64,000 bases of DNA from Herbiconiux moechotypicola (GCF_024979255.1 NZ_JANLCN010000001.1:248001-312000); one strand, 5' to 3'. Shown: positions 16,994 to 26,260, counted from the stretch's first letter. Notes: generated from the letters alone by a model not told the origin. Numbers and translations: made by a program.

Positions 16994-17818
16994 TCACCCG
17001 GCGGCGATCATCCGGAGCACCTCGTCGTGGAGCGGCCCGTTGGTGGCCAGCGCGCTGCCTCCCCATGGTCCCGGAGCGCCGTCGGCCGAGGTGAAACGTC
17101 CGCCGGCCTCTTCGACGATCGGCACCAGGGCGGCCATGTCGTAGGGCTGGAGGTCGAACTCCGCCGCGATCTCCAGTCGCCCCTCGGCCACCATCATGTA
17201 CGACCACATCTCGCCGTAGGCCCTCGTGCGTTCGACCGCACGGGCGAGGGCCGTGAGCTGGGGGAGACGCCCCTCGTCGTCCCAGCCCTTGAAGCTGTTG
17301 TAGCTGAGAGAGGCGTCGTCGAGGCGGGTGACGCCGGATGCGCGCAGGCGTTCGGGCGAGTCGGCTCCGCCGTCGAGGAGATCGGTCGTGAAGGCGCCCG
17401 CTCCTCTCGCCGCCCACCAGCGCCGGCCCAGGGCGGGCGCGCTCACCACGCCGACCACGGGCACCCCGTCGAGCGCCAGCGCGATGAGGCTCGCCCAGAC
17501 CGGGATGCCGCGGAGGAAGTTCGCGGTGCCGTCGATCGGGTCGATGATCCACTGGCGGGCCGGATGCGCGCCCGAGGCGCCCCCGTACTCCTCGCCGAGC
17601 ACCGCGTCGCCCGGCCGCTCGGTCTCGAGGAGGGCGCGGATGGCGCGCTCGACGGCGCGGTCGGCATCGGTGACGGGGGTGCGATCGGGCTTCGTGGTGA
17701 CGTGCAGGTCGACCGCGCGGAAGCGGTCGCGGGAGATGACGTCTGCCGCGTCGGCCAGCCGCAGGGCCAGTGTCAGGTCGTCGGTGAGCGAGGGGGAGGG
17801 GGCCGGGTCGGTGGTCAC
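16994..17818 (-). CDS. hisN: Histidinol-phosphatase (inositol monophosphatase family)
   Basis: A 274-residue Mg2+-dependent phosphatase. The metal site is visible as GEEYGG (Glu), WIIDPIDGTANFLRG (Asp-x-Asp-Gly-Thr) and the C-terminal YDMAALVPIVEEAGG (Asp). The HisN subgroup is suggested by the position next to aroA and rsgA, an order common in actinobacteria, and by the sequence IPVWASLIALALDG. It would catalyse histidinol-phosphate dephosphorylation in histidine synthesis; other IMPase activities are possible. The GTG at 17818 is preceded by TAGCCT at 6 nt that overlaps the rsgA stop codon, so it can be transcribed separately from rsgA. Confidence 0.85.
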   Translation of the reverse strand: MTTDPAPSPSLTDDLTLALRLADAADVISRDRFRAVDLHVTTKPDRTPVTDADRAVERAIRALLETERPGDAVLGEEYGGASGAHPARQWIIDPIDGTANFLRGIPVWASLIALALDGVPVVGVVSAPALGRRWWAARGAGAFTTDLLDGGADSPERLRASGVTRLDDASLSYNSFKGWDDEGRLPQLTALARAVERTRAYGEMWSYMMVAEGRLEIAAEFDLQPYDMAALVPIVEEAGGRFTSADGAPGPWGGSALATNGPLHDEVLRMIAAG

Positions 17819-17824
17819 CGTCTC

Positions 17825-17830
17825 AGGCTA
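17825..17830 (-). promoter_or_regulatory. -10 element TAGCCT for hisN
   Basis: The box overlaps the rsgA stop codon (TAG) and ends 6 nt before the hisN GTG at 17818. Confidence 0.4.
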
Positions 17831-18889
17831 GCCCGTCTCGACCGGGCTCCCCGTGGTGTCGAGGAGCTTGCGCAGCGACTCGATGCGCGCGAGGCCGCTG
17901 TCGCCGAGCTCGCCGGCCTCGACGCGGTCGACGATCTCCCAGTCGTGCGCCTCGGCGAGCGGCACACCGCCCGGCGGCTCGCCCTCGGGCACCCTCGCGG
18001 TCGCCGCGAAGGAACGCAGGATGTTGGCGGGCTCGACGTGGCCGAGGCCGAAGGAGCGCACCCCGGGCGTGTCGATGATCCAGCCGGTGCGGCCGTCGGC
18101 GGCGTGCATCCTGAGGCAGACGGTCGACGAGGAGGTGTGCCGGCCGCGCCCCGTCACCGTGTTGACCACGCCGGTGGCGCGGCCGGCGTCGGGGACGAGG
18201 GCGTTGACGAGGGTGGACTTGCCGACGCCCGAGTGACCGACGGCCACGGTCGTGCGACCCACGAGCAGCTCGGTGAGCTCGGCGACGGGCACGGCGTCGC
18301 GGGACAGCGTGACGACGCGGATGTCGAGGCAGTCGAACTCCGCCAGCAGGGGTGCGGGGTCGGCCAGATCGGTCTTGGTGACGCAGAGGACCGGGTCGAT
18401 CCCGGCATCGAAGGCGGCCACGAGGTAGCGGTCGATGAGCCGCGCGCGCGGTTCGGGGTTGGCCGCGGCCACCACGATGAGCATCTGGTCGGCGTTCGCG
18501 ACGATCACCCGCTCCACGGCGTCGGAGTCGTCGGCGCTCCGCCGCAGGAGGGTGGTGCGCTCATGCACGCGCACCACCCGGGCGAGCGTGCCCTGGTCGC
18601 CGCTGACGTCGCCGACGAGATCGACGCGGTCACCCGTGACGATGGGGGTGCGGCCGAGCTCGCGCGCCCGGGAGGCGGTGATCTCGTGCTCGCCGGGCAG
18701 GTCTTCGTCGACGAGCACCTGGAACCGGCCGCGGTCGACCGTCATCACGCGGCCGGGCACCGCGTCGTCGTGCTTGGGCCTGGTCTTGGTGCGGGGACGG
18801 TTGCCCTTCGGGTTCGGGCGGATGCGCACCGAGGACTCGTCGAACTCCTCGTCGTCGTCCTCGTCGGCGTCGTCTGCCCACCAGCTCAT
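17828..18889 (-). CDS. rsgA: Ribosome small-subunit GTPase RsgA, zinc ligands missing
   Basis: A 353-residue circularly permuted GTPase that acts in late 30S maturation. The order is OB fold (about 45-115), G4 TKTD, then G1 GHSGVGKSTL, G3 DTPG and a C-terminal domain, diagnostic of RsgA/YjeQ. The N-terminus is an acidic then basic low-complexity tail. Typical RsgA has a C-terminal zinc knuckle of three Cys and one His. Here there is no cysteine in the last 75 or so residues; the equivalent segment (about 300-320) reads VPEGEPPGGVPLAEAHDW, leaving H315 as the only candidate ligand. The start ATG overlaps the aroA stop (ATGA). Confidence 0.93.
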   Translation of the reverse strand: MSWWADDADEDDDEEFDESSVRIRPNPKGNRPRTKTRPKHDDAVPGRVMTVDRGRFQVLVDEDLPGEHEITASRARELGRTPIVTGDRVDLVGDVSGDQGTLARVVRVHERTTLLRRSADDSDAVERVIVANADQMLIVVAAANPEPRARLIDRYLVAAFDAGIDPVLCVTKTDLADPAPLLAEFDCLDIRVVTLSRDAVPVAELTELLVGRTTVAVGHSGVGKSTLVNALVPDAGRATGVVNTVTGRGRHTSSSTVCLRMHAADGRTGWIIDTPGVRSFGLGHVEPANILRSFAATARVPEGEPPGGVPLAEAHDWEIVDRVEAGELGDSGLARIESLRKLLDTTGSPVETG

Positions 18890-20253
18890 GCGCCGCCCGC
18901 GAGCATCGCGCGCCACAGTTCGGGGAACTGGGGGAGGGTCTTCGAGGTGGTGCCGATGTCGTCGACGAGCACGCCGTCGACCGCGAGGCCGACGAGGGCG
19001 CCCGCGGTGGCCATGCGGTGGTCTTCGTAGCTGTGCCAGACGCCGCCGTGCAGCGGTCGCGGGGTGATGCGCAACCCGTCGGGCAGTTCTTCCACCTCGC
19101 CCCCCAGGCCGTTGATCTCGGCCGCGAGGGCGGCCAGACGATCGGTCTCGTGATGGCGGATGTGGCCGATGCCTGTGATCTCGCTCGGGGACTCGGCGAG
19201 AGCCGCGAGGGCCACCAGAGGGGGAGCGAGCTCGCCACCCGTGGAGAGATCGATCTCCATGCCTCGGATGACGTCGCCCCCCGTGACCGTGAGCCGGTCG
19301 CCGTCGAGCTCGACCGAGGCTCCGAACAGGGGCAGCAGCGACATCAGGTCGGCTCCGACCTGGGTGGTGACGGCCGGCCAGCCCGTGATGGTCACCCGGC
19401 CCCCGGCCACGAGCGCGGCCGCGAGGAACGGTGCGGCGTTCGACAGGTCGGGTTCGATGGCCACCTCGGCCGCCGAGATCGGGCCGGGAGTCACGCTCCA
19501 GCCGGCCCCGCCCGCCGCGGCGTCCACCTCGGCGGCGACCCCTCTGGCGGTGAGCGAGGCCAGCGTCATCTCGATGTGCGGCTGACTGGGCAGCCGCTCG
19601 CCGCTGTGGCGCAAGCGCAGGCCGCTCTCGAAGCGCGCGGCCGACAGCAGCAGACCGCTCACGAACTGGCTCGACGAGGAGGCGTCGATGGTGAGCTCGC
19701 CGCCGCGCACGCGACCGGAGCCGTGCACGGTGAAGGGCAGGGCCCGCCGGCCGTCGTCGCCGATGTCGACGCCGAGTTCGCGCAGCGAGGAGATGGTGGT
19801 GGCCATCGGGCGTCGCCGCGCGCCGGCGTCGCCGTCGAAGGTGGTGGGGCCGAGAGCCAGAGCGGCGACCGGGGGGAGGAAGCGCATGACCGTGCCGGCG
19901 AGCCCGCAGTCGATCGTGGTCGACCCGAGCAGCTCGGTCGCCGGCGTCACCACGAGGTCGGCGCCGAAGGCACCGGTGCCCGGAACCTCGTCGATGCCGG
20001 TGCCGAGGGAGCGTAGCGCCTCGATCATGAGGTCGCTGTCGCGGGAGTGCAGCGGGGCCCGGAGCACCGAGGGGCCGTCGGCGAGAGCCGAGAGCACGAG
20101 CTCGCGGTTGGTGAGCGACTTCGAGCCGGGGAGCGACACCGTCGCGTCGAGCGGGCCCTGCGCCCTCGGGGCCTCCCAGTCGCCCGCAGAACCGAGCGGC
20201 GCGTCGTCGCCGTAGGGGTTGAACCGCGGGGTGGAATATCTCGAGACAGGCAT
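18886..20253 (-). CDS. aroA: 3-phosphoshikimate 1-carboxyvinyltransferase (EPSP synthase)
   Basis: A 455-residue enzyme of the shikimate pathway that joins PEP and shikimate-3-phosphate. The N-terminal substrate loop [20 protein letters not shown], the [11 protein letters not shown] segment and the C-terminal [14 protein letters not shown] region (KESDRL in many homologues) are clear. The two-domain inverted barrel length is normal. It leads the aroA-rsgA-hisN cluster and is divergent from sigH, whose GGAAT promoter lies inside the first aroA codons and the 5' gap. TATTGT lies 8 nt before ATG 20253. Confidence 0.96.
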   Translation of the reverse strand: MPVSRYSTPRFNPYGDDAPLGSAGDWEAPRAQGPLDATVSLPGSKSLTNRELVLSALADGPSVLRAPLHSRDSDLMIEALRSLGTGIDEVPGTGAFGADLVVTPATELLGSTTIDCGLAGTVMRFLPPVAALALGPTTFDGDAGARRRPMATTISSLRELGVDIGDDGRRALPFTVHGSGRVRGGELTIDASSSSQFVSGLLLSAARFESGLRLRHSGERLPSQPHIEMTLASLTARGVAAEVDAAAGGAGWSVTPGPISAAEVAIEPDLSNAAPFLAAALVAGGRVTITGWPAVTTQVGADLMSLLPLFGASVELDGDRLTVTGGDVIRGMEIDLSTGGELAPPLVALAALAESPSEITGIGHIRHHETDRLAALAAEINGLGGEVEELPDGLRITPRPLHGGVWHSYEDHRMATAGALVGLAVDGVLVDDIGTTSKTLPQFPELWRAMLAGGA

Positions 20254-20258
20254 CGGTT
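20233..20258 (+). promoter_or_regulatory. SigH/SigR-type promoter of sigH
   Basis: GGAAT (20233-20237), exactly 18 nt, then GTT (20256-20258): a perfect match to the GGAAT-N18-GTT consensus of SigR in Streptomyces and SigH in mycobacteria. The predicted start is near 20265, leaving about 36 nt of leader before GTG 20301. It indicates positive autoregulation by the encoded sigma factor under thiol-oxidative stress. Confidence 0.8.
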
Positions 20259-20261
20259 CTC

Positions 20262-20267
20262 ACAATA
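20262..20267 (-). promoter_or_regulatory. -10 element TATTGT for aroA
   Basis: TATTGT on the minus strand, 8 nt before ATG 20253, only 3 bp from the SigH-type -10 GTT of the divergent gene, so the two promoters overlap. Confidence 0.45.
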
Positions 20268-20300
20268 GTCCGAGGAACACCACCCAGGAGGATCAGCAGC

Positions 20301-20948
20301 GTGATGGCCACAGCCGTTCTGACGGCGCCCCCGGTCGTAGACTTGCCGGTGATGAGCACTCCCACCCCCGACCCGCGCGCGCTCTTCGAGGAGCAGGCGA
20401 TCCCCTTCCTCGATCAGCTCTACGGCGCCGCGCTGCGCATGACGCGCAATCCCGCCGACGCGCAAGACCTCGTGCAGGAGACCTTCGTCAAGGCGTACGC
20501 CGCGTTCGGCCAGTTCGAGCAGGGCACCAACCTCAAGGCGTGGCTCTACCGCATCCTCACCAACACCTTCATCAACACCTACCGCAAGAAGCAGCGCGAC
20601 CCCTACCAGGGTTCGACGAGCGAGATGGAGGAGTGGCAGCTCGGCGGTGCGGAGTCGGCCACGGCCACCTCCAGCCGCTCGGCCGAGGCGGAGGCCATCG
20701 ACCACCTCCCCGACAGCGACGTCAAAGAGGCGCTGCAGTCGATTCCCGAAGACTTCCGGCTGGCCGTCTACCTGGCCGACGTGGAAGGGTTCTCCTACCA
20801 GGAGATCGCCGACATCATGAAGACCCCCGTCGGCACGGTGATGAGCCGTCTGCACCGAGGCAGACGACTGCTCAGGGGTCTCCTCGCCGACTATGCGAAA
20901 GAGCGCGGGCTCGCCGCCGCGCCGAGCAGCACCAGGAGCGGAAAGTGA
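20301..20948 (+). CDS. sigH: ECF RNA polymerase sigma factor SigH/SigR
   Basis: A 215-residue group-12 ECF sigma factor. Region 2 has [46 protein letters not shown], nearly identical to SigR/SigH. Region 4 has [42 protein letters not shown], the DNA-binding helix-turn-helix. AGGAGG at 20286-20291 stands 9 nt before GTG 20301, which I prefer over ATG 20304; an internal ATG at 20352 is a shorter option. By family it directs thioredoxin, mycothiol and proteostasis genes when disulfide stress frees it from its anti-sigma, encoded next. The stop overlaps that gene (GTGA). Confidence 0.94.
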   Translation: MMATAVLTAPPVVDLPVMSTPTPDPRALFEEQAIPFLDQLYGAALRMTRNPADAQDLVQETFVKAYAAFGQFEQGTNLKAWLYRILTNTFINTYRKKQRDPYQGSTSEMEEWQLGGAESATATSSRSAEAEAIDHLPDSDVKEALQSIPEDFRLAVYLADVEGFSYQEIADIMKTPVGTVMSRLHRGRRLLRGLLADYAKERGLAAAPSSTRSGK

Positions 20949-21187
20949 ACAACGACTGCGGTTGCGACAAAGCACGAGCTGAGCTCGAGGAGTATCTGCG
21001 CAACGAGTTCTGCCGAACGAACGCCGAAGACATCCGCTCCCATCTGGAGACCTGCGAGGGCTGCCAGTCGGAGCTGCACGTCGGCATCGTGCTCACCCAG
21101 ACCGTGCAGCGTGCGTGCAAAGAGGTGGCACCCGAGGAGCTCCGCGACCAGCTGCTGCTGACGCTGCGTACGCTCGAGTCTCGCTAG
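20945..21187 (+). CDS. rsrA: Zinc-binding anti-sigma factor RsrA/RshA
   Basis: An 80-residue protein with the ZAS signature H-x3-C-x2-C (HLETCEGC, residues about 34-41) and further cysteines near the N-terminus (NDCGCDKA and FCRTNAED). By family, reduced zinc-bound RsrA sequesters SigH/SigR, and oxidation forms a disulfide, ejects zinc and releases the sigma factor. It starts with GTG overlapping the sigma stop. This short coding region was recognised within a longer open frame that runs through the sigma gene. Confidence 0.92.
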   Translation: MNNDCGCDKARAELEEYLRNEFCRTNAEDIRSHLETCEGCQSELHVGIVLTQTVQRACKEVAPEELRDQLLLTLRTLESR

Positions 21188-21200
21188 CACACCTCCCGTC

Positions 21201-21221
21201 ATTAAGTAGCCCTCACTTAAT
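21201..21221. repeat. Perfect AT-rich inverted repeat after rsrA
   Basis: ATTAAGT (21201-21207) and ACTTAAT (21215-21221), separated by 7 nt. The AT-rich arms and lack of a T-run argue against an intrinsic terminator; they could be a protein-binding dyad in the gap before the cell-wall-binding gene. Confidence 0.5.
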
Positions 21222-21292
21222 TCTCTCCCGCCGGGCTACTGTGAGCCCCGGATGCGCAGGGGTGCGCATCGCGAGAGATGGGGAGTGGGTTC

Positions 21293-22303
21293 ATGGGTAG
21301 AGCTCTGCGCGCCGCACTGGCGGTCACCATGACGGTCGCGGCGGCGGTGCCGTTCGGTCTGGGGTCGGCGGCGGCCGGCGCCGACGAACTCGCGCCACCG
21401 GTCGTGAGCCGGGTGTCGGGTGCCGATCGCTACGAACTGGCCGCGACGCTGGCCGTGCAGAGTCGCCCGGCGGGCGCCGACATCGTGTACGTGGCGTCGG
21501 GCGAGAGCTATCCTGATGCGCTGAGTGCCGGCCCGGCGGCCGTGCACGGCCGGGGCGCGCTCCTGCTCGTGCGCGCCGATGCCGTGCCGACCGCCGCTGT
21601 GTCGGCTCTCGCGACCCTCCGGCCGCCGCGCATCGTAGTCGTGGGAGGGCCGGCCTCGGTGTCACCCGCGGTGCTGACCGAGTTGCAGAGGCTTGCGCCT
21701 GCCGCGTCGGTGACCCGCATCTCCGGCGCTGATCGCTATGAAGTGAGCCGCACGGTCGCCACCACCGCGTTCGCGCCGGGCCTTGCCGAGACCTTCGTCG
21801 CGACGGGCCGCAACTTCCCCGACGCGCTGACCGTGGGCGCCGCCGCCGGTCTGCTCGACTCTCCCGTGGTACTCGTCGACGGCGCGCTGCCTGGTGTCGA
21901 CATCCCCACCGTGCGCTCTCTCGACCAGCTTCGCACCTCGCGAATCACGCTGGTGGGCGGGACGAGCTCGGTCTCCGCCACGGCGGAGTTCTCGCTCGGT
22001 CTCACCCACTCGGTGCGTCGCATCGACGGCCCAGACCGCTACACGGTCTCCCAGAACATCAACACGACCATCCCGGCCAGCTTCGAGACCGTCTACCTCG
22101 TGACGGGCGAGAACTTCCCCGACGCCCTCGCAGGAGGGGTGCTCGCCGGCACACGCCATCGCCCGATGTACATCGTGCCGCGTGACTGCGTTCCTGCACC
22201 GGTGCTGGCGACGATCACCACGAACCGTCCTGACCGGGTGGTGCTGCTCGGCGGCCCGGCGTCGCTCGGCGACGGGGTGGCCCGGCTCGAAGCGTGCAGC
22301 TGA
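21293..22303 (+). CDS. Cell wall-binding repeat 2 (CWB2) family secreted protein
   Basis: A 336-residue exported protein. The signal peptide runs to about residue 30 (AAAGA-DEL). The rest is three CWB2 repeats, each with an R-x-S/D-G-x-D-R-Y motif (residues about 40-47, 142-149, 243-250), a NFPDAL-type motif and a V-G-G-x-x-S-V-S strand. By family these repeats anchor proteins non-covalently to cell-wall polymers. No catalytic domain is attached, so this may be a pure surface protein or the substrate-binding half of a complex. GGGGAG 7 nt before ATG 21293 favours that start over ATG 21278. Confidence 0.87.
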   Translation: MGRALRAALAVTMTVAAAVPFGLGSAAAGADELAPPVVSRVSGADRYELAATLAVQSRPAGADIVYVASGESYPDALSAGPAAVHGRGALLLVRADAVPTAAVSALATLRPPRIVVVGGPASVSPAVLTELQRLAPAASVTRISGADRYEVSRTVATTAFAPGLAETFVATGRNFPDALTVGAAAGLLDSPVVLVDGALPGVDIPTVRSLDQLRTSRITLVGGTSSVSATAEFSLGLTHSVRRIDGPDRYTVSQNINTTIPASFETVYLVTGENFPDALAGGVLAGTRHRPMYIVPRDCVPAPVLATITTNRPDRVVLLGGPASLGDGVARLEACS

Positions 22304-22360
22304 GGGCCGGGTGCCCCGGCGCACCCGGGCCGGATTCACCGGGCCCGGGCGCGCACCTTG

Positions 22361-25300
22361 TCAGGCCAGAGCGCGGGCCAGCAGCTCGGACTGCTCGACG
22401 GCGTGGCGCTTCGCCGAGCCGGCGGCCGGTGAGGCCGCCGCCGGCCGCGACACCACCGAGAGCGTGCGCCCCTCGAGGCGCGAGGCGAGTTCGGTGCACA
22501 TGAACGGCCAGGCACCCTGGTTCTGCGGCTCGTCCTGCACCCACACCAGCTCGGCGTTCGGGTAGCCGGCCGCCACAGCGTTGATCTCCTCGACGGGCAG
22601 CGGGTAGAACTGCTCCACGCGCACCAGGGCCACGCTGTCGTCGGGCGTCTTCTGGAGCTCGCTGGCGAGGTCGTAGTGGATCTTGCCCGAGTGCAGCAGC
22701 ACCTTGCGCACGGCGCCCTTGTCGGTGATGCGCGCATCGTCGATGACGGTCTGGAAGCGGCCGCTCGTGAGCTCGTCGACCGTGCTGGTCGCCCCACGCA
22801 AGCGCAGCATGGCTTTGGGGGTGAACACGATCAGCGGCTTGCGCGGCCGGGCGTAGGCCTGGCGACGGAGCAGGTGGAAGTACGAGGCCGGTGTCGAGGG
22901 CCGCGCGACCGTCATGTTGTCTTCGGCGCACAGCTGCAGATAGCGCTCGATGCGCGCCGAGCTGTGGTCGGGCCCCTGTCCCTCGTAGCCGTGAGGGAGG
23001 AGGAGCACGAGCGACGAGCGCTGGCCCCACTTCTGCTCGGCCGAGGAGATGAACTCGTCGATGATGGTCTGCGCCCCGTTGGCGAAGTCGCCGAACTGCG
23101 CCTCCCAGAGCACCAGGGCGTCGGGCCGCTCGACCGAGTAGCCGTACTCGAAGCCCATCGCCGCGTACTCGCTGAGCAGCGAGTCGTAGATCCAGAACCG
23201 TGCCTGGTTCTCGGCGAGGTTCGCCAGCGGCAGCCACTCCTGGCCGTTCTCGCGGTCGTGCAGCACGGCGTGACGCTGCACGAAGGTGCCGCGGCGCGCA
23301 TCCTGACCCGCCAGGCGCACCGGGGTGCCCTCCACCAGGAGGGAGCCCAGGGCGAGCAACTCGCCGAAGGCCCAGTCGATGTTGCCCGTACGGCTCATGT
23401 CGACGCGCTTGGTGAGCAGCTGCTGCAGCTTCGGGTGCACCGTGAACCCGGCCGGCTTGTTGTCGAAGGCGTCGCCGATGAGGTGGATGGTCGACTCGGT
23501 CACCGCGGTCTCGAACGGGGTGGTGCGGCTGTCGTCGCGCTGCGACTCGGGGCGCTCGAGGTCGGCCACCGCCTGGGTGTCGGCGGTGATGATGGGGATC
23601 GACGCCGTCTGTGCGGCGTGCGTCTCGGCGAAGGCGCGCTCGAGGCGGTCTTGGAAGTCGCGGTGTGCGGCCTCGTACTCCTCCTCGGTGATGTCGCCGC
23701 GGCCCACCAGGGCCTCGGTGTAGAGCTTGCGCACCGAACGCTTGGCCTCGATGAGGTTGTACATGAGCGGCTGCGTCATCGAGGGGTCGTCGCCCTCGTT
23801 GTGGCCGCGGCGGCGGTAGCAGATGAGGTCGATGAACACGTCGCGGTGGAACTTCTGGCGGTACTCGAACGCCAGCTGCGCCACCCGCACCACCGACTCC
23901 GGGTCGTCGCCGTTCACGTGGAAGATGGGGGCCTGGATGGTCTTCGCCACGTCGGTGGAGTACACCGAGGTGCGCGACTCGCTCGGCGGCGTGGTGAAGC
24001 CCACCTGGTTGTTGATGTTGATGTGGATGGTGCCGCCCGTGCGGTAGCCGCGCAGCTGCGACATCTGCAGCGTCTCCACCACCACGCCCTGGCCCGCGAG
24101 TGCCGCGTCGCCGTGGATGAGGATGGGCAGGGTCGAGAAGGTGCCGATGGGCTTGCGGTCCTGCTTCGCCCGCGCGATGCCCTCGAGCACGCCGTCGGCC
24201 GCCTCGAGGTGCGAGGGGTTCGCGGCCAGGTAGACCGGGATCTCCTTGCCGTCGGCCGAGGTGAAGGTGCCCTCGGTTCCGAGGTGGTACTTCACGTCGC
24301 CCGAACCCTGCACGGTGCGCGGGTCTTGCGTGCCCTCGAACTCGCGGAAGATCTGTCCGTAGGTCTTGCCCGCGATGTTCGTGAGCACGTTGAGGCGCCC
24401 GCGGTGGGCCATGCCGATGGCCACCTCGTCGAGCTGCTCGTCGGCCGCGCCCTGGATGATCGCGTCGAGCAGGGCGATCGTCGACTCCCCGCCCTCCAGC
24501 GAGAAGCGCTTCTGGCCCACGTACTTGGTCTGCAGGAACGTCTCGAACGCCTCGGCCTCGTTGAGCTTGGCCAGGATGCGCATCTGCTCGTCGTGGCCCG
24601 GCTTGGCGTAGGGCCGCTCCACCTTCTCCTGGATCCAGCGACGCTGCGCCGGGTCTTGGATGTGCATGTACTCGATGCCGATCTTGCGGCAGTACGAGTC
24701 GCGGAGGACGCCCAGGATGTCGCGCAGGTACGCCTGCCGGGTGAGACCGAACTCTCCCGTCACGAACTCGCGGTCGAGGTCCCAGAAGGTGAGGCCGTGC
24801 GAGGCGATGTCGAGGTCGGGGTGCGTGCGCTGGCGGTACTCCAGCGGGTCGATGTCGGCCATGAGGTGGCCGCGCACGCGGAACGCGTTGATGAGCTCCT
24901 GCACGCGCGCCGTCTTGTCGATGGCGCTGGCCTCGTCGACCGAGATGTCGGCGGCCCAGTGGATGGGCTCGTAGGGGATGCGCAGCTCGGCGAAGATGTT
25001 CTCGTAGAAGTCGCGCTGCCCGAGCAGCAGCTCGTGCACCTTCTTGAGGAACTCGCCCGAGCCGGCGCCCTGGATGACGCGGTGGTCGTAGGTGGAGGTG
25101 AGGGTGATGACCTTGCCGATGCCGAGGTCGGAGAGCACCTTCGCCGAGGCGCCCTGGAACTCGGCCGGGTACTCCAGCGCCCCGGCTCCGATGATGGCGC
25201 CCTGGCCCTTCATGAGGCGCGGCACGGAGTGCACCGTGCCGATACCGCCCGGGTTGGTGAGCGAGATGGTGGTGCCCTGGAAGTCGGCGGCGGTGAGCTT

Positions 25301-26125
25301 GTTCGCCCGGGCACGCTGCACCAGATCTTCATAGGCGGCGAGGTACTCGTTGAAGCCCATGGTGTCGGCGCGCTTGATGCCAGGCACGAGCAGCGCGCGG
25401 GTGCCGTCGGGCTTCGGGATGTCGATGGCGATGCCGAGCCCGATGTGGGCGGGCGCCACCACCGAGGGCTTGCCGTCGACCTCGTCGTAGTAGACGTTCT
25501 GGCTCGGGAACTCCTTGAGCGCCTGCACGAGAGCCCAGCCGATGAGGTGGGTGAACGACACCTTGCCGCCGCGGGCGCGGCGCAGGTGGTTGTTGATGAC
25601 GATGCGGTTGTCGATCATCAGCTTGGCGGGAATGGAGCGCACGCTCGTGGCGGTGGGCACCGTGAGGCTCGCGTCCATGTTCGTGGCGAGCGTCTTCGAC
25701 ATGCCGCGCAGCGGGGTCACGACGTCGTGATCGGCATCGCCCGCGGTCTCCTCGGCGCTGAGGGTCTTGGTCGACGGGGCCTCGGCCGGGATGGGCTGCG
25801 GCTTGGCCTGGAGGCTGGTGGTCTTCGCGACGGGCTGGGTGGCGGGCCGGGCGTCGGTGGCCACCGGGGCGGCGGATGCGGTGGGCGGGGTCACCGGGGG
25901 AGCGACCGGTGCGGCCTCGACCGGCGTCTCCACCGGAGCGGCCGGTGTGCCGCCCGTGCGCGCCAGGTGCGAGCGATAGCTCTCGAGCACAGGCCACCAC
26001 GACCTGTCCACCGAGTCCTTGTCGGCGACGTACTGCTCATAGAGCTCGTCGACCAGCCATTCGTTCGCGCCGAACTCTCCCGAGTTCGCTTCGTCGGTAC
26101 CCGTACCCGTCAACTGGCTGGTCAA
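22361..26125 (-). CDS. kgd: Multifunctional 2-oxoglutarate dehydrogenase/decarboxylase (E1 plus E2-like)
   Basis: A 1254-residue TCA-cycle enzyme of the actinobacterial fused type. The N-terminus (TSQLTGTGTDEANSGEFGANEWLVDELYEQY) resembles E1-type starts. An Ala/Pro-rich linker (about 45-130) leads to an E2-like acyltransferase domain (about 130-365) ending TYDHRVIQGAGSGEFL, then the thiamine-diphosphate dehydrogenase (about 390-1254) with GMAHRGRLNVL and ILIHGDAALAGQGVV. Such enzymes lack the lipoyl domain and rely on a separate E2p. The chosen start is TTG at 26125, because the conserved N-terminus begins there; no better in-frame ATG fits. Confidence 0.96.
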   Translation of the reverse strand: MTSQLTGTGTDEANSGEFGANEWLVDELYEQYVADKDSVDRSWWPVLESYRSHLARTGGTPAAPVETPVEAAPVAPPVTPPTASAAPVATDARPATQPVAKTTSLQAKPQPIPAEAPSTKTLSAEETAGDADHDVVTPLRGMSKTLATNMDASLTVPTATSVRSIPAKLMIDNRIVINNHLRRARGGKVSFTHLIGWALVQALKEFPSQNVYYDEVDGKPSVVAPAHIGLGIAIDIPKPDGTRALLVPGIKRADTMGFNEYLAAYEDLVQRARANKLTAADFQGTTISLTNPGGIGTVHSVPRLMKGQGAIIGAGALEYPAEFQGASAKVLSDLGIGKVITLTSTYDHRVIQGAGSGEFLKKVHELLLGQRDFYENIFAELRIPYEPIHWAADISVDEASAIDKTARVQELINAFRVRGHLMADIDPLEYRQRTHPDLDIASHGLTFWDLDREFVTGEFGLTRQAYLRDILGVLRDSYCRKIGIEYMHIQDPAQRRWIQEKVERPYAKPGHDEQMRILAKLNEAEAFETFLQTKYVGQKRFSLEGGESTIALLDAIIQGAADEQLDEVAIGMAHRGRLNVLTNIAGKTYGQIFREFEGTQDPRTVQGSGDVKYHLGTEGTFTSADGKEIPVYLAANPSHLEAADGVLEGIARAKQDRKPIGTFSTLPILIHGDAALAGQGVVVETLQMSQLRGYRTGGTIHININNQVGFTTPPSESRTSVYSTDVAKTIQAPIFHVNGDDPESVVRVAQLAFEYRQKFHRDVFIDLICYRRRGHNEGDDPSMTQPLMYNLIEAKRSVRKLYTEALVGRGDITEEEYEAAHRDFQDRLERAFAETHAAQTASIPIITADTQAVADLERPESQRDDSRTTPFETAVTESTIHLIGDAFDNKPAGFTVHPKLQQLLTKRVDMSRTGNIDWAFGELLALGSLLVEGTPVRLAGQDARRGTFVQRHAVLHDRENGQEWLPLANLAENQARFWIYDSLLSEYAAMGFEYGYSVERPDALVLWEAQFGDFANGAQTIIDEFISSAEQKWGQRSSLVLLLPHGYEGQGPDHSSARIERYLQLCAEDNMTVARPSTPASYFHLLRRQAYARPRKPLIVFTPKAMLRLRGATSTVDELTSGRFQTVIDDARITDKGAVRKVLLHSGKIHYDLASELQKTPDDSVALVRVEQFYPLPVEEINAVAAGYPNAELVWVQDEPQNQGAWPFMCTELASRLEGRTLSVVSRPAAASPAAGSAKRHAVEQSELLARALA

Positions 26126-26260
26126 AGCCGATCGCCCACTCTCCGTTGCCTCTGCATGGCACGTGCCGGTGTCTTCTGCTGCGCTGCTTGTTCACGCGTG
26201 GACACGTGCACGTTCAAGCCTAGACCTTCCGCGGAGCGCCTCCGGCACCTCCCAGGCGGT

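Noticed and set aside
17828-20365. An 845-residue open frame spanning aroA and rsgA on the minus strand
   Set aside because: The first two thirds are out of frame with aroA and low-complexity (Arg/Gly rich); only the last part is the real rsgA starting at 18889.
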